Below, piece after piece: positions 45,783 through 54,637 of a DNA stretch of 64,000 bases. Numbering within the stretch: the first letter of the stretch is position 1; each line of letters starts with the position of its first letter. The position numbers and the translations under genes are program-made. This DNA is from Marinifilum_A sediminis. Lineage in GTDB: Bacteria > Bacteroidota > Bacteroidia > Bacteroidales > Marinifilaceae. The notes beneath the pieces were generated by a model. The model saw nothing but the letters and a program-made list of their open reading frames with translations, was not told where the DNA came from and did not search any database. The stretch covers positions 1 to 64,000 of the forward strand of contig CANMCX010000002.1 in assembly GCA_947496465.1 (NCBI GenBank). The letters are read 5' to 3'.

Positions 45783-45800
45783 TTTTGTATCGGGAAGTAA
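45783..45800. repeat. attR-like direct repeat (DR3)
   Basis: TTTTGTATCGGGAAGTAA, identical over 18 bases to the mnmE end. A terminator (45824-45850) that would suit mnmE follows, so this probably marks the right boundary of the inserted DNA. Confidence 0.85.
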
Positions 45801-45823
45801 ATCCAGCAAAATATATGATATCG

Positions 45824-45850
45824 AAAGCCTCCTAAATGGAGGCTTTTTTT
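45824..45850 (+). terminator. Probable original mnmE terminator, displaced by the island
   Basis: AGCCTCC, TAAAT and GGAGGCT followed by seven T. It lies 25 bases after DR3, a distance suiting a terminator of mnmE before insertion. No plus-strand gene lies directly upstream now. Confidence 0.75.
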
Positions 45851-46415
45851 GTTTGATCTGATTTAGAAATTACTTCTTAGCCTGCTCCTTTCCCACTTTT
45901 TGTATTGTTCATTACATGCCTACTTGCAAGTGCTCAAAGTTCTTCGTTTTTTACAGCTCTCTTCACAAAAATGACGTTTTGGTCGCATTTTAGTAAAAAA
46001 TTGATGTCTATCTATGAGTAAAACCTGCAGCAGAAAAGCCGAATTTTATTTAGAAATAAAATAAATAAGCAGATATACCCCTGATTTTCAGCTTCTTCAT
46101 TATTTATCATATATTAGTGCATTAACGGCTGTGTTTATGTTTTCTTAATCTATTTATTTCTAGACTATAGGAAGACCGAAGGAAGACTATAGGAAGACTA
46201 TAGGCACAAGTATGTAGGTTAGTACATTATTATTGTTTAGTATGATTGATTGATTTTATTCACTGCTATCCCATTTCGTTTTTTAAAATGTTAATTAGTC
46301 TATTGACATTTACTAAATTCCTTTTGACCTTTATCATAGATTTTGATTCATTAATCAGGACTTAATGATTATTCACACAAAAAAAGCAATATAGTATAAA
46401 CTAAAATGAAAAGAA
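45851..46415. other. Spacer with short tandem repeat
   Basis: AT-rich DNA without a gene. It contains three to four tandem copies of GGAAGACTATA-like units at about 46164-46206. No clear promoter consensus is seen ahead of the gene at 46416. Confidence 0.5.
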
Positions 46416-46985
46416 ATGGCAGTAGTTAAGAAAAATTTAGTAACATCAGGTTTAAGCGGTAAGCTTGGACAAAATCTTGTATTTAGACAAAATGGTGGAA
46501 AAACTATTTTGTCTTCTGCTCCACAACGTTCAGGAGAAAGTACAAGTGAGCAAATTGTGCAGCAAGACAAGTTTAAACATGCGACTCAGTTTGCAAAAGT
46601 TCAAATGAGTATTCCGGAGATGAAAGAGGAATACAAGCAAAGTGCCAAGAAAAAAGGCATGCCAAGTGCCTACAACATGGCTGTTGCTGATTATTTTCAT
46701 TCGCCTGAAATTGGTGATTTAAATGTAAGCAATTATCATGGTGAAGTTGGAAATGAAATTGAAATCATTGCATTTGACGACTTTAAAGTGGAACATGTTG
46801 AGGTTGAAATCTATCACAATGATGGTAGCCTGGTAGAAAAGGGATTGGCTAATAAAAATGGTAGCGATAACGAATGGCATTATGCTGCTACAGTTGCCAA
46901 TGCAGAATTTAGCGGAGATAAAATTGTTGTGAAGGCTTTTGACTATCCGGGAAATGAGGCGGATAAAGAATTGGTGCTACAATAA
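46416..46985 (+). CDS. Hypothetical protein with beta-rich C-terminus
   Basis: A soluble 189-residue protein. The basic N-terminal part (GLSGKLGQNLVFRQNGGKTIL) is followed by a helical stretch. The C-terminal domain (about residues 95-189) reads as an immunoglobulin-like beta-sandwich (EIEIIAFDDFKVEHVEVEIY; KIVVKAFDYPGNEADKELVL). No signal peptide. Similar small proteins occur in Bacteroidota, but I cannot name a family. It stands alone, convergent with the restriction operon. Confidence 0.55.
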   Translation: MAVVKKNLVTSGLSGKLGQNLVFRQNGGKTILSSAPQRSGESTSEQIVQQDKFKHATQFAKVQMSIPEMKEEYKQSAKKKGMPSAYNMAVADYFHSPEIGDLNVSNYHGEVGNEIEIIAFDDFKVEHVEVEIYHNDGSLVEKGLANKNGSDNEWHYAATVANAEFSGDKIVVKAFDYPGNEADKELVLQ

Positions 46986-47102
46986 TTCTATTCTAGGAAC
47001 TGTCAGGATGTAATGCCTGACGGTTTCTTTTGAATTTAATTTGTGTGATTCTAGAATGGGCGATTGATAAGGATTGTTGGATTGATTTGGAACTTGTGCA
47101 GG

Positions 47103-47284
47103 CGTGAGGTGTGCTGTAAAAATGTGAGGTGTGCTATACAGATGCGAGGCATTGATTTGCATCATGCAAAGACGCGAGAAATTGATTTGCATTACACACA
47201 GACGCGAGGCATTGATTTGTATCATGCAAAGACGCAAGGCATTGATTTGCATCATGCAAAGACGCGAGGCATCGCGTCTCTACC
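47103..47284. repeat. 30-bp tandem repeat array ending in a palindromic repeat
   Basis: Two 20-bp units beginning GTGAGGTGTGCT (47103-47142) merge into four contiguous 30-bp units (47139-47258) beginning AGACGCGAGGCATTGATTTG. A final partial unit turns into the palindrome AGACGCGAGGCATCGCGTCT (47259-47278). The units abut without spacers. Because 30 is a multiple of three, the array keeps several frames open, which creates spurious ORFs on both strands. Confidence 0.85.
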
Positions 47285-47388
47285 GGTATTTTGATTTTTT
47301 TATTTTGTGTGGAAATGAATTACAATACCAATTCAATAAAATTTACGATTCATTGATTTGAATGCTGTGTTGATTCCACGTATGCTGT

Positions 47389-47416
47389 ACAGACGCAAGG
47401 CATTGCGTCTCTACCC
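47389..47416. repeat. Palindromic repeat AGACGC...GCGTCT
   Basis: AGACGCAAGGCATTGCGTCT with flanking GTAC/CTAC, another copy of the family seen at 47259, 49736, 54552 and 54600. No gene lies between 47285 and 47653. Confidence 0.75.
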
Positions 47417-47653
47417 AATATTACTGATCTTACTTTTTTATTTTTTCTATTAGATTGAAACGATCAATCCAAAAGAAATTTACTTTGCGAATGTATTTAT
47501 TTCGGTCTTTTAATAGCTTTATCAGCCATTTACCGAAGGACTATTTCCATAAGCCTATTTTTTGTTCGTTGGATTCTTTGATCCAGATTAGGCATTCGTT
47601 TAGGGATATTTGGTGAAAGTCTATTTTTAATAGAATGTATCTGAATTTCTCAT

Positions 47654-48517
47654 TCAACCATTATCAACTTTTTCTTTCGATGATTTATTAGAGACTGATC
47701 TATGGTCAAATAAATCCCAATATAAATTTCTATCTATTCTGATAGAAAATCCTTTATTACTTATCTTCCAAATTTCATGATCTGAATCTAATTTATTAAT
47801 CTTACGAATTATCCTCCAAAGATCTGTTTTCATAAAAACATTTTGAGCTCTAGCTAATTCATAGGCTTCATATGAGTTGAATAAGCACTCCAGTTTCTTC
47901 TGGTTATTTCCTATTTTATCAGCCATCTTTTCTTGAAAATATGCTTCTTTCAAAAATGGTAGGCATTTATTTAATTTATCATACTTCACCTTACTCTTTG
48001 CTAAGTTCTCGGATAATTGAATATTTCGTTGACCAATTGAATGAATAGTATCTTTATATTTTCTTAGCTCACGTTTAGTTCCTTTCAATACGAGATCAAC
48101 ACTATCTTTTTCGGTTTTCTTCAAATTCAATTTTAATTTTAGGTCTTTAATTTTTTCCTTATCACCACTAAAACATTTAATTGAATCTAAAAGATTTTGA
48201 ATAGTATTTGAAGCTTCATGTTTTTCATTTTCTAAGTCTGCCTTTTGAAATTCTAATTTTTTAATCTTTAATGCAAAATCCGAACCATTTAATTTTGTTA
48301 TCGTCTTTTGCAATTCGCCAATAACATTACTTTGAATTTTAATTGAGTCTTCCAGTTTCAATTCTTTTTTTTGATATTGAAAAATCTGAGTTTGGATGAT
48401 TGTTTCTCTGATTTTCTGCTCATCATCCCTCCCTCTGTCATAAACCCAAGCTATGGAAATAGCAAAAGCCAACAAACCTCCAATTTCTTTATAGTAAGAG
48501 CGTAAAAATTTTATCAT
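47654..48517 (-). CDS. Membrane-anchored coiled-coil protein downstream of hsdR
   Basis: A 287-residue protein. A single N-terminal hydrophobic segment (about 9-24, IGGLLAFAISIAWVY) anchors it; residues 30-190 are a long coiled coil rich in Lys, Glu and Leu. A compact C-terminal region follows (DLWRIIRKINKLDSDHEIW). No family recognised. The start lies 30 bp after the hsdR stop on the same strand, so it is probably the last gene of the restriction operon. Confidence 0.6.
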   Translation of the reverse strand: MIKFLRSYYKEIGGLLAFAISIAWVYDRGRDDEQKIRETIIQTQIFQYQKKELKLEDSIKIQSNVIGELQKTITKLNGSDFALKIKKLEFQKADLENEKHEASNTIQNLLDSIKCFSGDKEKIKDLKLKLNLKKTEKDSVDLVLKGTKRELRKYKDTIHSIGQRNIQLSENLAKSKVKYDKLNKCLPFLKEAYFQEKMADKIGNNQKKLECLFNSYEAYELARAQNVFMKTDLWRIIRKINKLDSDHEIWKISNKGFSIRIDRNLYWDLFDHRSVSNKSSKEKVDNG

Positions 48518-48547
48518 ATATTGTTTTTAATATTATTAACTGGGTTA

Positions 48548-51463
48548 CTATCCCGCAATCCCACTAATAAACGTCTCCACGAACTTCACAATCTTACTTG
48601 TAATTCGTTCGGCGGTGCTGCGGCGTTCTTTGAGTGCCGGGCGATTGTTCATCATGGAGATAACATCATCGCGTAAGGGCTGTTTTTCGGTGAAGAGGTA
48701 ATCGCCAATAAGTCTTTCGAGCTTATTAGAGTCCAAATTTTCCTCTTCGCTCATTGCTTTTATAGCTTTTATTCGCTCCTTATTCACATATACTTCGAAC
48801 TCATCAGAAATATCATCGGCATCTTCTATATGCGGTAGATTTTCTAGTATAAAACGCTCTATTAGCTCTTTTTTGCTACGCAATTGGGTATCACCTGCTA
48901 TGATGTCAACAATTCTTTGTTTCTCTTTCTCCTGCTCCTCAGGCTTTTTATCTTTTAAATCGGCTAGTAGTCGTAAAATATAGGCGACATTTATTTCGTC
49001 GCGATGAATCAATTCCAACTCAAAATCGATATCCTGTAAGATGGAAACCTTCTCTTTTAAGTTGTTGCTTCTCACCTTGTCGAACAAATCGAGGTATTTG
49101 CTTTTGTAATCTTCAAAGCCTTGTTCAGGCATTGCAAGGTCCTCGAAAGTAAATTCGGTGAAAGTACTCAGTACATTCTTCAGGCGCATTAGTTCGCGAA
49201 ATGCTTTTACAAATGCCATTTCGTCCTCTTCAGTTTGCAGACTGTTTACACTATTTACCGTTGGTGCTATTTGAATTAGCTCAATAAAAGCCTCGTTAAA
49301 TTTTGCCACATACTCTTCATATGGTTTGATAATGATATCCTCTTTGGCGTCGATATTCGAAAACAATTTTATCGCCTCGTCGGTGGCATATTTCAAGTTT
49401 CGGAAACAAACCACATTTCCCTGCGATTTTCTTTCATCCAGAATTCGATTGGTACGTGAATAAGCCTGAATTAAACCATGATATTTCAAGTTTTTATCAA
49501 CGTAAATGGTATTTAAAGCTTTGCTATCGAAACCCGTTAAAAACATGTTTACCACCAAGAGAACATCAATCTGTTTGTTCTTTACCCTGCGAGCAATGTC
49601 GTTGTAATAATTGTAGAATGATTGACTATCCTTGGTTGTATAGTTTGTGCCAAATTCTTTGTTGTAATGACCAATAAATTCATCAAGATATTCGCGGGAA
49701 TGACGGTATTTGGTTTGATCTGCTACTGTAGTATTGGAGACGCGAAGCGTCGCATCTGTACTGTATGATGTTTTTGGTTCGGCTGCTGTTAGGAATTCTT
49801 CATCTTCGAAAGAGCCAATGGCATCTCTATCCTCCTCGTTGGCTTGATAAGAAAAGATAGTAGCCACCTTTAAATTGTGCTTATTTTTCTCCTTTTTCAG
49901 ATGTAAAATATTGTAATACTCAATCAGTGTATCGATACTGGAAACACAAAAGATACTGGTGTATTCTTTATTGTGTGTTTTTCGGTGGTGATTGGCAATA
50001 ATGTATTCTGTAATCTTATCCAATCGTTCAGGTGCATCCATCACCTCTGCCCTGTCGATATCTTCAACTTCTATATCAACATCAGAGACGCCATGCTTGG
50101 TATCTTTACGTTTAAAAGTACGAATGTACTCAATGGAAAACTTCAATACGTTCTCATCCTTAATGGCATCGGTAATTACATATTTGTGCAAGCATTTATT
50201 GAATAAGGATTTAGTGGTTTTCTTTACCGATTTTTTGGTCAGTGAATTCTTCTCGAATATTGGAGTTCCCGTAAAACCAAACAATTGTATGTTTTTAAAA
50301 TAGGTCACAATTCGCTGGTGGGTATCGCCAAACTGTGAACGATGACATTCGTCGAAGATGAATACCATGCGCTTGTCCTGTAACTGTTCCATGGTGCCAT
50401 TGTAACGATTCTTACTAATGGCTGTATTGAGCTTCTGTATGGTGGTGACAATTAATTTGATATTGGTATCGGCAAACTGATCGACCAATGCCTTAGTATT
50501 GTTGGTTCCATCTATGCTTCCCTTGCTAAAGCTGTTGAATTCTTTAGTGGTCTGATAATCCAAATCCTTTCGATCTACTACAAACACCACTTTATGTACT
50601 TTAGGTATTCGCGTAATTATTTGGCTGGCTTTAAAGGATGTTAATGTTTTTCCTGATCCTGTGGTATGCCAAATGTAGCCATTGCCCGATCGTTTTTCAA
50701 CTGTTTCAACAATCGCTTCAGTAGCATAATACTGATAAGGTCGTAAAACCATCAGTGCTCGAAACGATTCGTTTAACACGACATAGCGCGTAATCATTTT
50801 GGCAATGTGGCATGGCTCCAAAAAAACATCAGCAAACTTGGATAATTGGGTAATGAGTTTGTTTTTCTCATCTGCCCAGAAAAAGGTCTGCTTGTAATTC
50901 AATTTCTTGATTGAATTGTTGGCGTAGTATTTTGTATTGACCCCGTTGCTGATTCCAAATATCTGCACGTATTGAAATAAGGCATTTCCCGATGCAAAGG
51001 AATGACGCTTGTACCTGTTGATCTGATTAAAAGCCTCTTTCAGTTCAATTCCCCTGCGTTTTAGTTCGATTTGCACTAATGGTAAACCGTTTATCAGAAT
51101 GGTAACATCGTAGCGATTTTTGTATTTGCCCTCCATACTCACCTGTTGGGTCACCTGAAATTCATTCTTGCACCAATGGGTCTGATTAATTAACTCGATG
51201 GTTTTGTCTTCCCCCTTATCGTTTACAAAAGGAACTCTATCACGCAGGATTTTCGCCTTCTCGAAAACATTACCTTTACTAATGAAATTCAGTATTTGCT
51301 TAAAATCATTCTCACTTAGGCTGATTTTGTTGTGCTTCTCTAATTGGGTTTTCAAGTTAGACAATAAATCAGTCTCATCTTTGATAATTGCCTTTTCGTA
51401 TCCTAAGGAAATTAATTGAGTAAGTAAATTATCTTCTAATATTTGTTCGGGTTCGGTGGTCAT
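48548..51463 (-). CDS. hsdR: Type I restriction endonuclease subunit R
   Basis: The translocating nuclease of a type I system, 971 residues. The nuclease domain shows RYDVTILING...QIELKRR (Asp near 119, Glu-x-Lys 133-135). The motor has HTTGSGKT near residue 267 and DECHRSQFG near 372, plus later helicase motifs. The C-terminal helical domain (about 905-971) is the part that in EcoR124I contacts the methyltransferase. An AGACGC palindrome has inserted in frame around residues 565-578 (STDATLRVSNT), apparently tolerated. The gene follows the four-helix membrane-protein gene by 55 bp. Confidence 0.95.
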   Translation of the reverse strand: MTTEPEQILEDNLLTQLISLGYEKAIIKDETDLLSNLKTQLEKHNKISLSENDFKQILNFISKGNVFEKAKILRDRVPFVNDKGEDKTIELINQTHWCKNEFQVTQQVSMEGKYKNRYDVTILINGLPLVQIELKRRGIELKEAFNQINRYKRHSFASGNALFQYVQIFGISNGVNTKYYANNSIKKLNYKQTFFWADEKNKLITQLSKFADVFLEPCHIAKMITRYVVLNESFRALMVLRPYQYYATEAIVETVEKRSGNGYIWHTTGSGKTLTSFKASQIITRIPKVHKVVFVVDRKDLDYQTTKEFNSFSKGSIDGTNNTKALVDQFADTNIKLIVTTIQKLNTAISKNRYNGTMEQLQDKRMVFIFDECHRSQFGDTHQRIVTYFKNIQLFGFTGTPIFEKNSLTKKSVKKTTKSLFNKCLHKYVITDAIKDENVLKFSIEYIRTFKRKDTKHGVSDVDIEVEDIDRAEVMDAPERLDKITEYIIANHHRKTHNKEYTSIFCVSSIDTLIEYYNILHLKKEKNKHNLKVATIFSYQANEEDRDAIGSFEDEEFLTAAEPKTSYSTDATLRVSNTTVADQTKYRHSREYLDEFIGHYNKEFGTNYTTKDSQSFYNYYNDIARRVKNKQIDVLLVVNMFLTGFDSKALNTIYVDKNLKYHGLIQAYSRTNRILDERKSQGNVVCFRNLKYATDEAIKLFSNIDAKEDIIIKPYEEYVAKFNEAFIELIQIAPTVNSVNSLQTEEDEMAFVKAFRELMRLKNVLSTFTEFTFEDLAMPEQGFEDYKSKYLDLFDKVRSNNLKEKVSILQDIDFELELIHRDEINVAYILRLLADLKDKKPEEQEKEKQRIVDIIAGDTQLRSKKELIERFILENLPHIEDADDISDEFEVYVNKERIKAIKAMSEEENLDSNKLERLIGDYLFTEKQPLRDDVISMMNNRPALKERRSTAERITSKIVKFVETFISGIAG
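49736..49762. repeat. Palindromic repeat inside hsdR
   Basis: GGAGACGCGAAGCGTCGCAT with flanking GTATT and CTGTACTG. It belongs to the AGACGC...GCGTC family and is read in frame as part of hsdR. Confidence 0.75.
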
Positions 51464-51518
51464 ATATTGTCAGAATTGGAATTTTATTATTCTTGGGTTA
51501 GAATTTCCTTTGCGACTT

Positions 51519-52223
51519 TTAGGAATTTGTATTTTCTTTTAATTTCCTCTCCTTAATGAGTTTATATCTTAAAGTACATAAGCGTTCATATACTTTTGAG
51601 TTTTTATTCTCTTTCATGTAATAAATATCGATAGCAATTCGGTAACCTAAAAAAATAAGTCCTCCAACTAATAAAACAAGAAATGCAACTAATAGTAATT
51701 TATCAGTACTTAAAAGTTTCAGATATTCTTTTAATCGATCCAGGAATAAAAGATTAAACCAATAACTAAAAAAAGCTATTACCAAGGCTACTACTGTTGC
51801 TTTATGAATGAATCTTTCATTATATTTTTTCACATCAGTTTCGTACAAAGGAATAATTTCATCTAAGAGTTCAATATCACGCTCATCATCCAGAAAAATC
51901 TTACCAATCGCAGCTTTATAATTCTTGTCTAAAATTTGATTACTCAATTCTTTAGCATTGAGTTTCATAGATTTCAACCTATAAAATCGAATAAAGTATA
52001 CTGATGCTAAAAGTAGAATGGAGATAAAAACGCATACAATGGTGATCATACCTGAATTCCATTCATACATTATCCCTAAAGTAACTAGAATTATTTGAAG
52101 CAGAGCTGAAGATATTGCGGGTAAATAAATGGCTAAATTTCTTAATCGTTTATCACCATCAAAAAGATGATATGCAAAATCTCTTTGAAAAATATCAGTA
52201 ACGGCATACTTTATATTTGTCAT
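51519..52223 (-). CDS. Four-helix membrane protein within the hsd operon
   Basis: A 234-residue membrane protein. Two hydrophobic hairpins (about residues 33-52 and 58-80; 142-162 and 175-197) flank a cytosolic helical loop with NAKELSNQIL and a following acidic stretch. The C-terminal tail is basic. No known domain recognised. It starts 7 bp after the Abi-like gene and precedes hsdR, so it is almost certainly co-expressed with the restriction system. It may be a membrane effector, which is inference. Confidence 0.65.
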   Translation of the reverse strand: MTNIKYAVTDIFQRDFAYHLFDGDKRLRNLAIYLPAISSALLQIILVTLGIMYEWNSGMITIVCVFISILLLASVYFIRFYRLKSMKLNAKELSNQILDKNYKAAIGKIFLDDERDIELLDEIIPLYETDVKKYNERFIHKATVVALVIAFFSYWFNLLFLDRLKEYLKLLSTDKLLLVAFLVLLVGGLIFLGYRIAIDIYYMKENKNSKVYERLCTLRYKLIKERKLKENTNS

Positions 52224-52230
52224 TTCACTC

Positions 52231-53298
52231 TTATTTTATACTATTAACAAATGCTATAATTTTTTCTTTTATATTTTCCCCTTCTACAGCCCTGTCTTGC
52301 AATGATGGTTTTTCCAGCAATGTTTTAATTGCTTCATCTCTATCCAAGAACTTTTCATTTAATAAATATTGATCTATTAGCAACTTTAGAAGCTCAACAT
52401 CTAATTTCTCTTTTTTCGCAAATTGCTTAACAAGTTTTAATTTCTTTTTATCCCATTCAAACTTATGCTCCAGCAATTTTTCTTTAGGTTTAACTCTAAA
52501 CCTTACAGGAGAATCAGGTATTTCTTCAGGTTTTACGTCCTCTTTTTCATCCACTTCTTGATCCTCAGCTTGTGCCTCTATAAAATCTAAATATTCTCCA
52601 AAGAATATTTCTTCATATTTCTCATAGGTCTGAGAATACAACAATCGACTAAAGTCTACTTTAGTAGTCAAGGTGTCATTTTGCTGATCAAGCCAAGTAT
52701 TGAATTCATCCCATTCATCATATACCAGCTTTTTGCTTTCATGAGCTTTTATTTCATATTGCCTTGAAAATTCATGGATCATAAACGAACAAATACCATC
52801 AGTAATGGATGCAATTGATTTAGCCAGATGAATTTCACTCTCAATTTTCTTTGGATAAATTCGCCCATGTGATAAATCACCTCTATCATGTCTGATTGCA
52901 GCAATCTTATCTATAGCACTTTTTGAATTTAAATAAAGACTCTTTTGGGCATTTTCTATAAAAGTCTGAGTACGTGTTTTCTGTTGGATAATATGATATA
53001 AAGATTCGTGCATATTGGCTTCAAGTCCATTTGAATAAACATGATTAAAAGCTGTCTTTACAAGATCCTTCATATTATTCTCACATAGTCCTCTTAACCG
53101 CTTATCTGAATTATATTTATCGCTTACTAATTCCAAAGCTTTTTTGCAAAGACCTTCAATAAGTGACTTACAAGATTCTATAGCTATATCAGGATTTGTT
53201 GTAATATTCTCTTCAATTTTGCTAATAACGCGAGAATACCCATCTAATCCTGGTATATTATCTTTATGAACTGCTATGGTATCTTTCGTTAAAATCAT
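52231..53298 (-). CDS. Abi-type protein with an HsdR-like C-terminal domain
   Basis: A 355-residue protein. Residues 1-180 resemble the abortive-infection C-terminus family (Abi_C), with a helical HEPN-like core and a polar RHDRGDLSHG motif near residue 136 followed by AKSIASITDGICSFMIHEF. A charged linker (about 245-285) leads to a C-terminal domain of about 70 residues. This last part (KLDVELLKLLIDQYLLNEK, then LEKPSLQDRA and KIIAFV) aligns with the HsdR C-terminus in this operon (NLDSNKLERLIGDYLFTEK, MNNRPALKERR, KIVKFV). It starts directly after hsdS. The shared tail suggests that it binds HsdM/HsdS as HsdR does. This is a direct observation plus inference. Confidence 0.75.
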   Translation of the reverse strand: MILTKDTIAVHKDNIPGLDGYSRVISKIEENITTNPDIAIESCKSLIEGLCKKALELVSDKYNSDKRLRGLCENNMKDLVKTAFNHVYSNGLEANMHESLYHIIQQKTRTQTFIENAQKSLYLNSKSAIDKIAAIRHDRGDLSHGRIYPKKIESEIHLAKSIASITDGICSFMIHEFSRQYEIKAHESKKLVYDEWDEFNTWLDQQNDTLTTKVDFSRLLYSQTYEKYEEIFFGEYLDFIEAQAEDQEVDEKEDVKPEEIPDSPVRFRVKPKEKLLEHKFEWDKKKLKLVKQFAKKEKLDVELLKLLIDQYLLNEKFLDRDEAIKTLLEKPSLQDRAVEGENIKEKIIAFVNSIK

Positions 53299-54537
53299 TT
53301 ACACAAACATTTGCTGTAACAATCCTTTTTTGAATTGTTGCGATTTCTCGATTTGTTTTTCTACCTGTTCGATCTTATTATCTATGGCAGATAGGAAATT
53401 GGCGATTTTTTGTTGTTCGTTATCCTTTTTTGGAATCATTAATTTTAATTTCAATAAATCCTTGGTATAAATTGCAGCAACACTTGTTGTTCCAGTTGCC
53501 AACCTTCTCAATCCTTTTATACCCGAGTGTGAATTCAATAAATAATTCATAAAGTGATTATTCATAAATTTCATATACATCAAGTTGGAATTGTAGTATG
53601 CAACAGGTAGTTCCTCTCTCCAAATTGCAACTTTACCAACTAGTTCAAGAGTATTTCTTGTATTAAAGAAAAGATCTCCTGATTTTATTCGATCTATTTC
53701 ATCTATACTTTCAGATTCTGGGATATATTCAAGTTTATTCAAATTAATTTTTCCTCTACCAAGATTACCCATTTTAATTAATGGATATTGCGAAATAACT
53801 TCTGAATTCTTGTAATTTCCTCCTAACCTATAATTGAATAGGATATCCTCTAACCTCTTCTCTTCCCAATCTGGGTATGGATTGCCGTTTTCATCCTTAA
53901 ACCTCAATTCTTGGGAGAACACTTTTTGCATAATTCCATTTTTGTATGCCTGCAGTAGGTCTCTTTTTTTGCTTAAAAGATTGATGCGTTTGTCTACTGA
54001 AGTGAGGAAGTTGGCAATTTTTTGTTGTTCGCAAACAAGGGTTGGAATGCACAATTTTAGTTTCCCTATTTCTTTTAATGACAAGAATGGCTGTGCTCCG
54101 CCTGTGGAAATTTGATGTCTTAACCTAGCACTATTTTTTCTTTGAATCTGAGAAAAGAATTTTGATTCAATAATAGTATTATTGGGTTTTATAAGAGCTA
54201 CATTTTTTAAACTAAACTCAAAATCAACGTTAACCAATGCTGCATTTGCTGTTCCCGCACCAATATTAACCATTAACAAATCTCCATTTTCAGGATTACA
54301 TCTATTATATATCTTATTATGTTCTTCTTTGGTGAGATAATAGCAGTTATCAAAATCTATGCATCCATTTTTAACATGGATTGCCGTTAGGTATGGAATT
54401 CCATTTGGTATTGGCTTGGGTGTATCGTGCGTTCCATCTGTAATTTTATTAGCAACTCTGGATATTTTTGTTTTTATCCACTCTCCTTCAAATTCAGGGA
54501 ATCGTAATTGGGGTATATTTTGCGTTTTACTTTGCAT
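53299..54537 (-). CDS. hsdS: Type I restriction specificity subunit
   Basis: The DNA-recognition subunit. From the ATG at 54537 (MQSKTQN) it has 412 residues. The frame extends to 54609, but those first 24 codons are read from a palindromic repeat and are unlikely to be the native start. It has two target-recognition domains (about 15-185 and 215-385), each followed by a coiled coil with the typical EQQKIANFL motif. It directly abuts the Abi-like gene and follows hsdM. Confidence 0.93.
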   Translation of the reverse strand: MQSKTQNIPQLRFPEFEGEWIKTKISRVANKITDGTHDTPKPIPNGIPYLTAIHVKNGCIDFDNCYYLTKEEHNKIYNRCNPENGDLLMVNIGAGTANAALVNVDFEFSLKNVALIKPNNTIIESKFFSQIQRKNSARLRHQISTGGAQPFLSLKEIGKLKLCIPTLVCEQQKIANFLTSVDKRINLLSKKRDLLQAYKNGIMQKVFSQELRFKDENGNPYPDWEEKRLEDILFNYRLGGNYKNSEVISQYPLIKMGNLGRGKINLNKLEYIPESESIDEIDRIKSGDLFFNTRNTLELVGKVAIWREELPVAYYNSNLMYMKFMNNHFMNYLLNSHSGIKGLRRLATGTTSVAAIYTKDLLKLKLMIPKKDNEQQKIANFLSAIDNKIEQVEKQIEKSQQFKKGLLQQMFV

Positions 54538-54551
54538 TGTTTTCTTTTTAC

Positions 54552-54625
54552 TGTGGAGACGCGAAGTATCTCGTCTCTGCGGTTTTGCCAATATTTTATT
54601 TAGACGCAATGCCTTGCGTCTCTAC
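54552..54625. repeat. Two palindromic repeats between hsdM and hsdS
   Basis: GGAGACGCGAAGTATCTCGTCTCT (about 54556-54579) and AGACGCAATGCCTTGCGTCT (about 54602-54621), two copies of the AGACGC...GCGTCT family about 25 bases apart. They fill the hsdM-hsdS junction and create a false upstream extension of hsdS. Confidence 0.8.
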
Positions 54626-54637
54626 AATATCCATTTA

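Noticed and set aside
47139..47258. Possible CRISPR array
   Set aside because: The 30-bp units abut directly with no unique spacers, and no cas genes are near.
47064..47361. Overlapping ORFs across the 30-bp repeat array on both strands
   Set aside because: The array unit is a multiple of three, so frames stay open without selection; the translations are pure repeats.
54538..54609. N-terminal 24-codon extension of hsdS
   Set aside because: These codons come from a palindromic repeat; homologous HsdS proteins start near the ATG at 54537.
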